Positions 45,208 to 53,585 of a DNA stretch of 64,000 bases are shown in pieces. Where the stretch lies: positions 1,736,001 to 1,800,000 of the forward strand of contig NZ_CP142104.1 of the NCBI RefSeq assembly GCF_035751725.1, written 5' to 3'. Below the pieces are notes generated by a model that was given only the letters and a program-made list of their open reading frames with translations, was not told where the DNA came from and made no database searches. A program made the translations under genes and the position numbers. Source of the DNA: Pseudomonas frederiksbergensis. GTDB taxonomy: Bacteria; Pseudomonadota; Gammaproteobacteria; Pseudomonadales; Pseudomonadaceae. Positions within the stretch are counted from its first letter, which is position 1. Every line of letters begins with the position of its first letter.

Positions 45208-45215
45208 GACGTTGC

Positions 45216-48200
45216 TCAGCTAGGCAAAAGGCGTTTGTTAAACGGATTGATCATGAGGTCCTTTAATACTAGTGCCAATAGGCTCGGATCTTTGGTTCGA
45301 TTGTGGCGATTCCAGACGGAGTTTGGTTCGTGCTCAACGCAGATCAAATAGTAGTCCGAAACAATCTCTCCCTGTTGTTCCAAGTTGTACTCCGAAAATG
45401 TGCTGTCGTTATGCAACGTATATTCGTAGGCTGCCGCCCCCCTGCTAGTTACCGTCATGCCTGATTTTTTTACTGGGAAACCCAACTGGTACTGCCACAC
45501 ATGCGTCATTTCATGCATGAACAGCGCTTTATCACGACCATTGCCCGTTGAGGAGAAATCGTCCCTGTAGTACTCAGTACTTGCTGGGTAGTACATTTCC
45601 CCATTGGGTGTAACAGCCGTATTCTGGAACCCCAGAAACAACCACCACCCACCGTGATGCACTTTGACTTTCGTATAGTTAATTGCATCCTTGAATACGG
45701 TTCTAGCCATGGCGATCTCTCCCGCCGTCAGCGCCCGTTTCTTGCCTTCAGGCAGTGGCACGTTTCGGGCGGAGGTACCGACATTCGTATCGTTGGTAGA
45801 AACTTCCAAGGGCTTCAAATCAACTTCCAGTGACGTCTGGGCATTAAGTGCCGCGCAGCAGAAAGACTCCACTTTTTCAGGAGGGAAGAGCTTCAACTGA
45901 GTGACCTGTATTGGTTTTTCGGTCACGAGGCGCTCCGTGTAGCCCTGTTCATCCGTCACGCCTTCTACAGTGCTGCCGTCAGCCAAGGTGAGTGAATATT
46001 TGAGGTTGCTTGCCAACTCACCGCTAGAACTGATCAAGCGAAGTTGTTCGTCGTAAACTGCCTCAGGCAATTCAACCCGCAGATTTCCCGGCACTAAGGT
46101 ATTGACGCTCATGGTCCGCCCATCCCTGTCCGTTACCCCATTGAACACATCCCCCTGTTGAGTCGTAACGCGATAGCGGGCAAACGGCATCGCTGCCTGG
46201 GCGTGGTCTTTCAGCGTGTAGCCGGCGGCATAACCGGCCGGTAATGGGGAGGCAGGGGTATGCAGGCTGGCCCCTTGGGTTTTTTCCACATGGGAGGCCT
46301 TCAAATAGACGTTGCCCGGTGCACCCAGCTCGATATCACCGTCTTTCAGGCGGATGTAGGCGCCACCGCAGTTGAGCACCAGCTCCTGCGGTGCGCTGAT
46401 TTCCACGCGCCCTTGAATACTTTCGATTTTCACATCGGTCTTCGCCAAGGCGTGAAGATCATTCCCTTGAGCATGTAGCTCGATCTTTCCTCCGGCAGAT
46501 TTGAGTTGTATCCCAGCTTCCTTGGCCACTACGCTGATGCCGCCCTGCGCGGTGGCGGTGATGTCGTGGCCTGCGCTGATATCAGCGTTGTGCGCAGCGA
46601 TGATGCCAACGCTTTCGGCGCCGGAGGCCAGGCATACGGCTTCAGGGCTGACCACGCCGATCCCGCTTGGCGCATGCAGCAGTACGCCAGGTTGTTCCAA
46701 GCCTTTGAGCGCCTGGTTCAGGCGTTGCTGGCTTTCGGTGTCGCCCGGCGTTGCTTGAGCGCTACGGGCCGCCTCGGCCAAGGAACGCGCCAGGGAGAGC
46801 GCGCTTTCCAGCTGTTCAATAGCGGCTGTCATGTCGAGTTGGTCACCCTTGGCCTTGGCCTGCTCATCCGCACTGATAAACACCCCCTTGCCACCGCGAA
46901 TCGCCCCCCAGCCATCGGTGCGCAACTCAAACCCTTCGCCACGCTTGTTCCGCTCGGCATCCACCAGGTGCCCCAGGTTCAGCTGGCTCTTGCCGCTGTG
47001 TTCGGTGCTGAGCTTGATGTGTTCCTGCCCGCGGGTGTCGTCCAGGCGCAGTTTGTTGTTGGTCGGGGTGCGCAGGACGTTGCGGCGTTCGTTGCGGGCG
47101 GTGACCGGGTCCGGGTGGCGGTCATCGTGCAGGGCGTGGGCGATGTACGGGCGGTCGGGGTCGCCGTGCTCGAAGGCGATCGCCACTTCGGTGCCGGCCT
47201 GCAGCGGGAAGTGCAGGCCGTGGGTGTCGCCGCCGTAGGGCCGGGCCAGGCGCAGCCAGGCGCTTTCGCGGCCGGCTTGCCAGGTGTCGCGGTCGAACAG
47301 GAAGCGCACTTTGTACGGCCTTCGAAGTCGAGGTCGGCGTACGGCGGGTTGACTTCCGGGTGGCTGACGCGGGCGGGGATGGTGCCGCTCATGCGCGGCT
47401 TGGGCAGCAGCGCCGGGCGAAAGCACACGGTTTCCGAATAGGGGATGGCTTGGAACGTGGCGATGAAGCTGCGGTCGCGGGCCGCTTCGGTACGCAGGCT
47501 GACGATCACCGCGCCGGGCTCGAACGCCTTCGGTGCGCCGCCGGTGATTTCGAGCCGCTGCGCCGTGGCCAGGGTGGCGCTGCTGGTGGTGCCGCTGAGG
47601 CGGGTCTGGTCGTTGAGGTAGCGTTCGTGGTGCAGGCGGGCGTAGAAGAAACCGCTTTCGCTTTGCAGGTCTTCGTCCAGGGCGTAGCGCTCGCCCAGCA
47701 CCGTGTAGGGCTCGGCGTAGTGATAGGCCTCGCCGTAGGTGCCCTTGGCGCCCCGGGTGTGGTCGACTTCGCCGTCCAAAAAGGCATAGGCCTCGCGGTG
47801 ATGGTAGGCGCGAAAGTTGATGTTTTGTTCCACCACCTGGTGGGCGGTCTGCAGGTTCCAGACCGCGTCCTGCCCATCGGCGGTCAAGCCGGATGGCGGG
47901 CGACACGGCAACTTGATGCCGCGCTGGTAGTGCCGCTGGTCGTCGTGAAATTCCACCACGTCGATGTGCAGGCGATCGTCGCTGGTGATGCGATACCAGA
48001 TGCCGACCTCGGCCAGCAGGCGCTCGATGAAGGCCAGGTCGCTCTCGTCGTATTGCATGACCTGTTCACGCCGGGGGTACTGGCGCACCAGGTTGAAATA
48101 GAACTCCTCGCCCAGGTAAGCGTGGCGCTTGCGCATGATCTGCTCGACGATTTCCGGCACCGACTGGTACTGGTAGATCCGAAACTGCTTGCCGCGCCCG

Positions 48201-48589
48201 AGCAGCGCGAAACGTGGTTGCAGGGTGATTTCGTAGCGGGCTTCGTCGTTGGAGCCGGACAGTCGCTTGAAGTCTGTAACGATGCCGTGGAAGGAACGCA
48301 GCGGTTCGATCACCGGCGGCGTGAAGCCCTTGGGTGTCGGCGGTGGCGGCACGGGGTACAGGTCGAAATAACCCCAGCGGTTGAGCAGGTCGGTGGCCGC
48401 CAGGTCGCGCTCGGTGCAGGTGAATTCGATGCGGTAGTGGTAAGGACGACTCAGGTGTTCTTCGCCGACGAAGGCCAGGACGTCGAGATGGGCGTTGAGT
48501 TTGGACACTCGCAGGGTGTGGCGGCTGTGGTCGAAGAAGGTCGGGAATGGGTTAGGCATGTCGAAGGTCGCCCTGGATACCACGCTCAT
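45216..48589 (-). pseudogene. vgrG: T6SS spike protein VgrG with C-terminal zinc-metallopeptidase toxin, frameshifted
   Basis: Two overlapping frames together encode a ~1124-residue evolved VgrG. The N-terminal gp27-like part (...HSRHTLRVSKLNAHLDVLAF; MQYDESDLAFIERLLAEVG) runs to DLDFEGR, where one base is missing at 47315/47316. The other frame continues YKVRFLFDRDTWQ through the gp5 needle (PYGGDTHGLHFPLQAG), DUF2345 and two transthyretin-like linkers (DVFNGVTDRDGRT; STVEGVTDEQGYT). It ends in a zincin with HEMTHVWQ (45492-45515) and a downstream EQQGE. MSVV at 48589 is the assumed start; MPNP at 48559 is possible. Without correction the toxin half would not be made. Confidence 0.85.
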
Positions 48590-49057
48590 GGTGCGTGGTG
48601 TGTTGTTGTCGAGGGGAACCAGAGTGGCGCAGGGCGAAGGGCAGATACCATAGGTAAACCGCCCGTTCTGAATATTCAGAAGCATCCTATAAAGGGGCTT
48701 TCCTATTCCTTAGGAAGTTGCCTACATGGAGCCGTTTTTTTGCGGATATAAGCGGGGGGAGGGATGTACTGGCCGTGCTTGTTCGCCTTCAGACAGAGCT
48801 AAATCAGGTTCGCTAAAACGCCCTGCATGACCCGCACAACGTGATTTGTGCAGGATTGTGCAGGGCGTTTTGCTTGTTCCTGGGTTAATTTAATTGGCTG
48901 ACGATGCGAGCATTCGCATCCACAAGGCCCGGTGCAGACGCTTGCTTGCGTGTGCACAAGAGAGCCCGATTAGCCTGAGACCGTCTGCGATACCGAACCG
49001 ATAACCCAACGGCAGATGGCTCGACCCTCATAACTCGATAACGATGCGGGCGTGCCC
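48590..49057. other. divergent intergenic region with three hairpins
   Basis: This 468-bp gap separates the divergent vgrG and Fe-S subunit genes. Stem 1 has 13-bp perfect arms (48815-48827/48859-48871, aaaacgccctgca) and ends in a short T-run. Stem 2 is gatgcga/tcgcatc around gcat (48902-48919). Stem 3 is gtgcagacgc/gcgtgtgcac with one mismatch (48932-48957). No coding frame with a good start is visible. Stem 1 looks like a terminator although no annotated plus-strand gene ends there, so an unannotated small RNA or a decayed gene is possible. Confidence 0.5.
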
Positions 49058-49528
49058 ATGATTACCCTGAAACTCAATGGAAAAGATCACCCACTGGATG
49101 TGACCGAGGACATGCCCCTGCTGTGGGCGATTCGAGACGTGGCCGGCTACAACGGCACCAAGTTCGGTTGTGGCATGGGCCTGTGTGGCGCCTGCACCAT
49201 TCACATCGACGGTGCCCCGGCGCGCAGTTGCATCACGCCGATCGGCTCAGTGAAAGGCCAGAACATCAGCACCATCGACGCGCTTCACGTCGATCCGGTC
49301 GGGCAAGTGGTCCAGAAGGCCTGGCTCGACACCGCCGTCGCCCAGTGCGGTTACTGCCAGGGTGGGCAAATCATGTCCGCGACGGCGCTGCTCAAGACCA
49401 ACCCCGACCCCAGCGACGAGCAGATCGAAGAAGCCATGGCTGGCAACATCTGCCGCTGCGGTACTTATAACCGGATCAAGACCGCGATCCGCCAGGCCTC
49501 CACTCACCTGAAGGAGGCCAAGGCATGA
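49058..49528 (+). CDS. (2Fe-2S)-binding subunit of a xanthine-oxidase-family oxidoreductase (IorA-like)
   Basis: The 156-residue electron-transfer subunit has a plant-type [2Fe-2S] site (FGCGMGLCGACTIHIDG) and a second helical [2Fe-2S] domain (QCGYCQGGQIMSA and NICRCGTYNRI). All eight cysteines expected for two clusters are present. This is the IorA/QorS type that pairs with a separate molybdopterin subunit. ATG 49058 begins the ferredoxin strand (MITLKLNGK); a GTG at 49052 is possible. It overlaps the large-subunit gene by four bases. Confidence 0.92.
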   Translation: MITLKLNGKDHPLDVTEDMPLLWAIRDVAGYNGTKFGCGMGLCGACTIHIDGAPARSCITPIGSVKGQNISTIDALHVDPVGQVVQKAWLDTAVAQCGYCQGGQIMSATALLKTNPDPSDEQIEEAMAGNICRCGTYNRIKTAIRQASTHLKEAKA

Positions 49529-51840
49529 GCCGCCTGCCTGATGATTTCGTGCTGAGCAACCTCAGCCGCCGTGGTTTTCTCAAGGGCGCCAGTGCCACCG
49601 GCGTGCTGGTGCTGGCGGCCACCTGGGGCCTGCCGGATGCCTTTGCCGAAGAGAAGAAGTTCGGCGCCGAGGGCATGCCCCATGGCGCGGTCGATGATCC
49701 GAAGGTGTATGTCAGTATCGCCGCAGACGGCAGCGTGACGGTGATCTGCAATCGTTCGGAAATGGGCCAGGGCGTGCGCACCAGCCTGAGCATGGTAGTC
49801 GCCGACGAACTGGACGCCGACTGGGCGCTCGTCAAGGTCCAGCAGGCGCCAGCGGACGAAGCGCGTTTCGGCAACCAGGACACCGACGGCTCGCGCAGCA
49901 TGCGTCACTGGTACGAGCCGATGCGCCGTTGCGGTGCCGCTGCCCGGACCATGCTGGAATTGGCGGCCGCCGCACAGTGGAAGGTGCCGGTGAGCGAATG
50001 CCGTGCGCAACTGCACAAAGTGGTGCACCAGCCTTCGGGTCGCGAGCTGGGTTATGGCGAATTGGCTGCCGCCGCCAGCGCCTTGCCAGTCCCGGGACGC
50101 GACAGCCTGCGCCTCAAGCAGCCGTCGGAGTTCCGCTATATCGGCAAGGAAGCGAGCCGCGCCATCGATGGTGCAGACATCGTCAACGGGCGCGCGGTTT
50201 TCGGCGCTGATGTGCATTTTGACGGCATGCTCTATGCCGTCATCGCGCGCCCGCCGGTCTATGGCGGCAAGGTCAAATCCGTGGACGGCAGCGCAGCGCT
50301 GAAAGTACCGGGCGTGGTCAAGGTGCTGCAGATCGAAGGGCGTCCGTTGCCCTCTGAGTTCCAACCCCTGGGCGGCGTCGCCGTGGTGGCAAAAAACACT
50401 TGGGCGGCGATCAAGGGCCGCGAAGCGCTGAAGATCGAGTGGGACGATGGCCCGAACGCCCGCTATGACTCCATCGCCTATCGCAAGGAATTGGAAGCGG
50501 CCGCTCTCAAGCCCGGGAAAGTCCTGCGCAGCACCGGTGATCTCGACGGTGCGCTGACCAAGGCGAGCTCGACGCTGGAGGCCTCGTATTACCTGCCGCA
50601 CCTCTCCCAATCCCCCATGGAACCGATGGTTGCCGTCGCACGGTTCAAGGATGGTCAATGCGAAGCCTGGGCACCGAGCCAGGCACCGCAGGTGACCCGT
50701 GAACGCGTGGCCGAGCGCCTGGGCATTCCTTTCGAGAAGGTAACGGTTAACATTACATTGTTGGGCGGCGGTTTCGGGCGCAAGTCCAAACCCGACTTCG
50801 TCGTCGAGGCGGCTGTGCTCGCCAAGGAATTCCCCGGCCAGGCCATACGGGTACAGTGGACCCGCGAGGACGATATCCATCACTCGTATTTCCACACTGT
50901 CTCGGCCGAATACCTGAAGGCCGGCCTGGACAAGGACGGCATGCCTGCCGCTTGGCTGCACCGCACCGTGGCCCCGACCATCACCGCTCTGTTCGCGCCG
51001 GGCATGACCCATGAAGCGCCGTTCGAGGTGGGGATGGGCGTGACGAACATGGCCTACGCCATCCCCAACATGCGCCTGGAAAACCCCGAGGCGGTAGCCC
51101 ACACGCGGGTCGGCTGGTACCGCTCGGTGTCAAACATCCCCCACGGTTTTGCGATCCAGAGCTTCATCGACGAATTGGCCCACAAGGCCGGCCAGGACCC
51201 GCTTGAGTACCACCTCAAGTTGTTGGGCCCGGACCGCAAGATCGATCCAAACAGCCTCAACGACAGTTGGAACTACGGCGAATCCCCCGAGCGCTATCCC
51301 ATCGATACGGCGCGGATCCGCACCGTGCTGGAAACCGCCGCGAAGGCCGCCGAGTGGGGGCGTGAGCTACCCAAGGGGCGAGGATTGGGATTGGCGGTGC
51401 ATTACAGCTTCGTCACTTACGTGGCGGCGGCACTCGAAGTCGAGGTCAAGGATGACGGCACGGTGATCGTGCACAAGGCGGACATTGCCGTGGACTGCGG
51501 CCCGCAGATCAACCCTGAGCGCATCCGCTCGCAGTTCGAAGGCGCCTGCGTCATGGGCCTGGGCAATGCGATGGTTGGCGAAATCAGCTTCAAGGACGGC
51601 AAGGTGCAGCAGGACAATTTCCACATGTACGAAGTCGCGCGCATGTCCCTGGCGCCCAAGAAAGTGGCGGTGCATCTGGTCACTCCGCCGGGCGAGGTGC
51701 CGTTGGGCGGTGTCGGCGAGCCGGGCGTACCGCCGATCGCGCCGGCCCTGTGCAACGCGATCTTCGCCGCCACCGGCAAGCGTATCCGCGATTTGCCCGT
51801 GCGTTATCAGCTGCAAGGCTGGCAACAGGCCAAAGCTTGA
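49525..51840 (+). CDS. molybdopterin-binding subunit of a xanthine-oxidase-family oxidoreductase (IorB-like)
   Basis: This 771-residue catalytic subunit would hydroxylate an N-heterocycle or oxidise an aldehyde. It carries a twin-arginine signal (SRRGFLKGASATGVLVLAAT), so the enzyme is probably exported folded with its Fe-S partner. Readable motifs are RSEMGQGVRTSLSMVVADEL, GGGFGRKSKPDF (molybdopterin binding), GWYRSVSNIPHGFAIQSFID and the C-terminal PLGGVGEPGVPPIAPALCNA, with the active-site glutamate of the GVGEPG motif. No c-type cytochrome subunit gene follows, so its electron acceptor is open. The substrate is unknown. Confidence 0.93.
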   Translation: MSRLPDDFVLSNLSRRGFLKGASATGVLVLAATWGLPDAFAEEKKFGAEGMPHGAVDDPKVYVSIAADGSVTVICNRSEMGQGVRTSLSMVVADELDADWALVKVQQAPADEARFGNQDTDGSRSMRHWYEPMRRCGAAARTMLELAAAAQWKVPVSECRAQLHKVVHQPSGRELGYGELAAAASALPVPGRDSLRLKQPSEFRYIGKEASRAIDGADIVNGRAVFGADVHFDGMLYAVIARPPVYGGKVKSVDGSAALKVPGVVKVLQIEGRPLPSEFQPLGGVAVVAKNTWAAIKGREALKIEWDDGPNARYDSIAYRKELEAAALKPGKVLRSTGDLDGALTKASSTLEASYYLPHLSQSPMEPMVAVARFKDGQCEAWAPSQAPQVTRERVAERLGIPFEKVTVNITLLGGGFGRKSKPDFVVEAAVLAKEFPGQAIRVQWTREDDIHHSYFHTVSAEYLKAGLDKDGMPAAWLHRTVAPTITALFAPGMTHEAPFEVGMGVTNMAYAIPNMRLENPEAVAHTRVGWYRSVSNIPHGFAIQSFIDELAHKAGQDPLEYHLKLLGPDRKIDPNSLNDSWNYGESPERYPIDTARIRTVLETAAKAAEWGRELPKGRGLGLAVHYSFVTYVAAALEVEVKDDGTVIVHKADIAVDCGPQINPERIRSQFEGACVMGLGNAMVGEISFKDGKVQQDNFHMYEVARMSLAPKKVAVHLVTPPGEVPLGGVGEPGVPPIAPALCNAIFAATGKRIRDLPVRYQLQGWQQAKA

Positions 51841-52811
51841 TGGACAGCGTTGACCTGAACGTATTGCGCAGCGTGCTGGAGTGGCGTCGCGCCGGGCAGC
51901 GGGTGGTGTTGTTCACCGTGGTCCAGACCTGGGGCACCGCGCCACGGCCTCCGGGGGCCATGTTGGCCCTGCGCGAGGATGGCGTGGTGATCGGTTCGGT
52001 GTCGGGCGGTTGTGTCGAGGATGACCTGATCGCCCGGCTGCACGACGGCCGCATCCCGGCGGACGGCCCACCGGTGCAGTTGATCACCTACGGCGTTACC
52101 CGCGAAGAGGCGGCGCGCTTCGGCCTGCCGTGTGGTGGCACCCTGCGCCTGACCGAAGAGCGGGTGGGCGATCCTGGTTGGGTCGCCGAACTGCTTGAGC
52201 GCTGCGAGGCCCACGAGATCGTTGCCCGTGAGCTGACGATCACCAGCGGCGACGTGATTCTGGCTGCTGCGAGCAAAACCGACGCCCTGGTGTTCGATGG
52301 GCAGGTGCTGCGGGCCATCTATGGTCCACGATGGCGGCTGCTGTTGATCGGCGCCGGGCAGCTGTCCCGCTACGTGGCGGAAATGGCCCGGTTGCTGGAT
52401 TTCGAGGTGCTGATCTGCGATCCACGCAAGGAGTTCGTCTACGGTTGGGAGGAGCAGCATGGCCGCTTCGTTACCGGCATGCCCGACGAAGCGGTGCTGA
52501 GCATCCAGACCGACGAGCGTACGGCCATTGTGGCCCTGACCCATGATCCACGCCTGGACGACATGGCGCTGCTGACTGCCCTGGATTCCAAGGCTTTTTA
52601 TGTAGGTGCCCTGGGCTCGCGGGTCAACAGCCAGAAGCGCCGGGATAACCTGGCTCAGCTAGGCTTGTCGGCAGCGGCCATCGAACGATTGCACGGCCCC
52701 ATTGGCCTGCACATCGGTAGCCACACGCCGGCGGAGATCGCGTTGTCGCTGCTGGCGGAAATCGTCGCCATCAAGAATGGCGTGGAGCTGCGGCAGAAAA
52801 AGCCGCTGTAG
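51840..52811 (+). CDS. XdhC-family molybdoenzyme maturation protein
   Basis: The 323-residue protein has the N-terminal XdhC/CoxI domain (VVLFTVVQTWGTAPRPPGAM, then GSVSGGCVEDDLI) and a C-terminal Rossmann domain (RLLLIGAGQLSRYVAEMARL). GALGSRVNSQKRRDNL and HIGSHTPAEIALSLLAEIVA, the family end motif, follow. XdhC proteins bind and sulfurate the molybdenum cofactor before insertion. It begins on the stop codon of the large-subunit gene (TGATGG), so it surely serves that enzyme. Confidence 0.94.
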   Translation: MDSVDLNVLRSVLEWRRAGQRVVLFTVVQTWGTAPRPPGAMLALREDGVVIGSVSGGCVEDDLIARLHDGRIPADGPPVQLITYGVTREEAARFGLPCGGTLRLTEERVGDPGWVAELLERCEAHEIVARELTITSGDVILAAASKTDALVFDGQVLRAIYGPRWRLLLIGAGQLSRYVAEMARLLDFEVLICDPRKEFVYGWEEQHGRFVTGMPDEAVLSIQTDERTAIVALTHDPRLDDMALLTALDSKAFYVGALGSRVNSQKRRDNLAQLGLSAAAIERLHGPIGLHIGSHTPAEIALSLLAEIVAIKNGVELRQKKPL

Positions 52812-52831
52812 GCCGTGGGCGAGGAGGGCTT

Positions 52832-53422
52832 GTGGGAGAGTCGATCGGTGTGATCATCCTGGCGGCGGGGGCGGGCAGCCGTTTCCGCCAGATCGCGGGC
52901 CGCGACAAAGATAAATTGCTCGCCGATTGCACGGGGCGTGACGGTGCCGTGCGATCGGTGATCGAGCAGGTGTTGGTGAATCTGCCTGCATCCCTGGAAA
53001 AGCGCGTGCTGGTGACGAGCCAGGATCGGCCACAAGCCATTCGCATGGCCCAGGCCTATGGGTGCGATTTCGTGGAACTGGATTCGCCCGGCCTGGGTGA
53101 CAGCATCGCTGCCGGCGTAAAGGCTTGCCCGGACCTCGATGGCTGGCTGATGGTGCTGGGCGACATGCCCTTCATCTTGCCGTCGAGCATCGAGCAGGTG
53201 GCGGCGGGGATCCGCGAGGATCGCATCAGCGTGCCGGTCCTTGCTGGGGAATATGGGCATCCGGTGGGATTTGGTCGTGGGTTTGGGTCGAAGCTGATGG
53301 CACTGACCGGGGATCGTGGTGCCAAGGCATTGTTTGCCGAGGCGCAGGTGCTTGAAGTGCCGGTGGATGATCCTGGCGTGACGTGGGATGTCGATGTGCC
53401 GGAGGCGCTGGCCTTTAAATAA
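52832..53422 (+). CDS. MocA-like nucleotidyltransferase for molybdenum cofactor
   Basis: This 196-residue GT-A fold protein of the MocA/MobA-like group has the nucleotide loop VIILAAGAGSRFRQI near the N-terminus and a metal/substrate motif GWLMVLGDMPFILP. PVLAGEYGHPVGFGRGF and WDVDVPEAL complete the group pattern. Such proteins convert Mo-molybdopterin to the cytosine dinucleotide form used by xanthine-oxidase-family enzymes. GTG 52832 follows GAGGAGGG. It is the fourth gene of the operon; its presence supports an MCD-type cofactor. Confidence 0.9.
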   Translation: MGESIGVIILAAGAGSRFRQIAGRDKDKLLADCTGRDGAVRSVIEQVLVNLPASLEKRVLVTSQDRPQAIRMAQAYGCDFVELDSPGLGDSIAAGVKACPDLDGWLMVLGDMPFILPSSIEQVAAGIREDRISVPVLAGEYGHPVGFGRGFGSKLMALTGDRGAKALFAEAQVLEVPVDDPGVTWDVDVPEALAFK

Positions 53423-53533
53423 AAGCCTCTGGATGGACAGTGATTGTGCGCTGGGCTGTGAATCCGACAATGAATCTTCATGAAGCTAAGTGTTGTGCCA
53501 GGTCTCAGCGCTTGTGGATAAGCCCAAAGGCAT

Positions 53534-53571
53534 AAAAAAGCCCCACCTGGCATTACCAGGCGGGGCTTTTT
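53534..53571. terminator. bidirectional intrinsic terminator between mocA-like gene and rne
   Basis: Arms aaaaagccccacctgg and ccaggcggggcttttt (one mismatch) form a long stem with A/T runs at both ends. It serves the convergent ends of the molybdoenzyme operon and rne. Confidence 0.95.
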
Positions 53572-53585
53572 ACTGGGCGGTGGAA

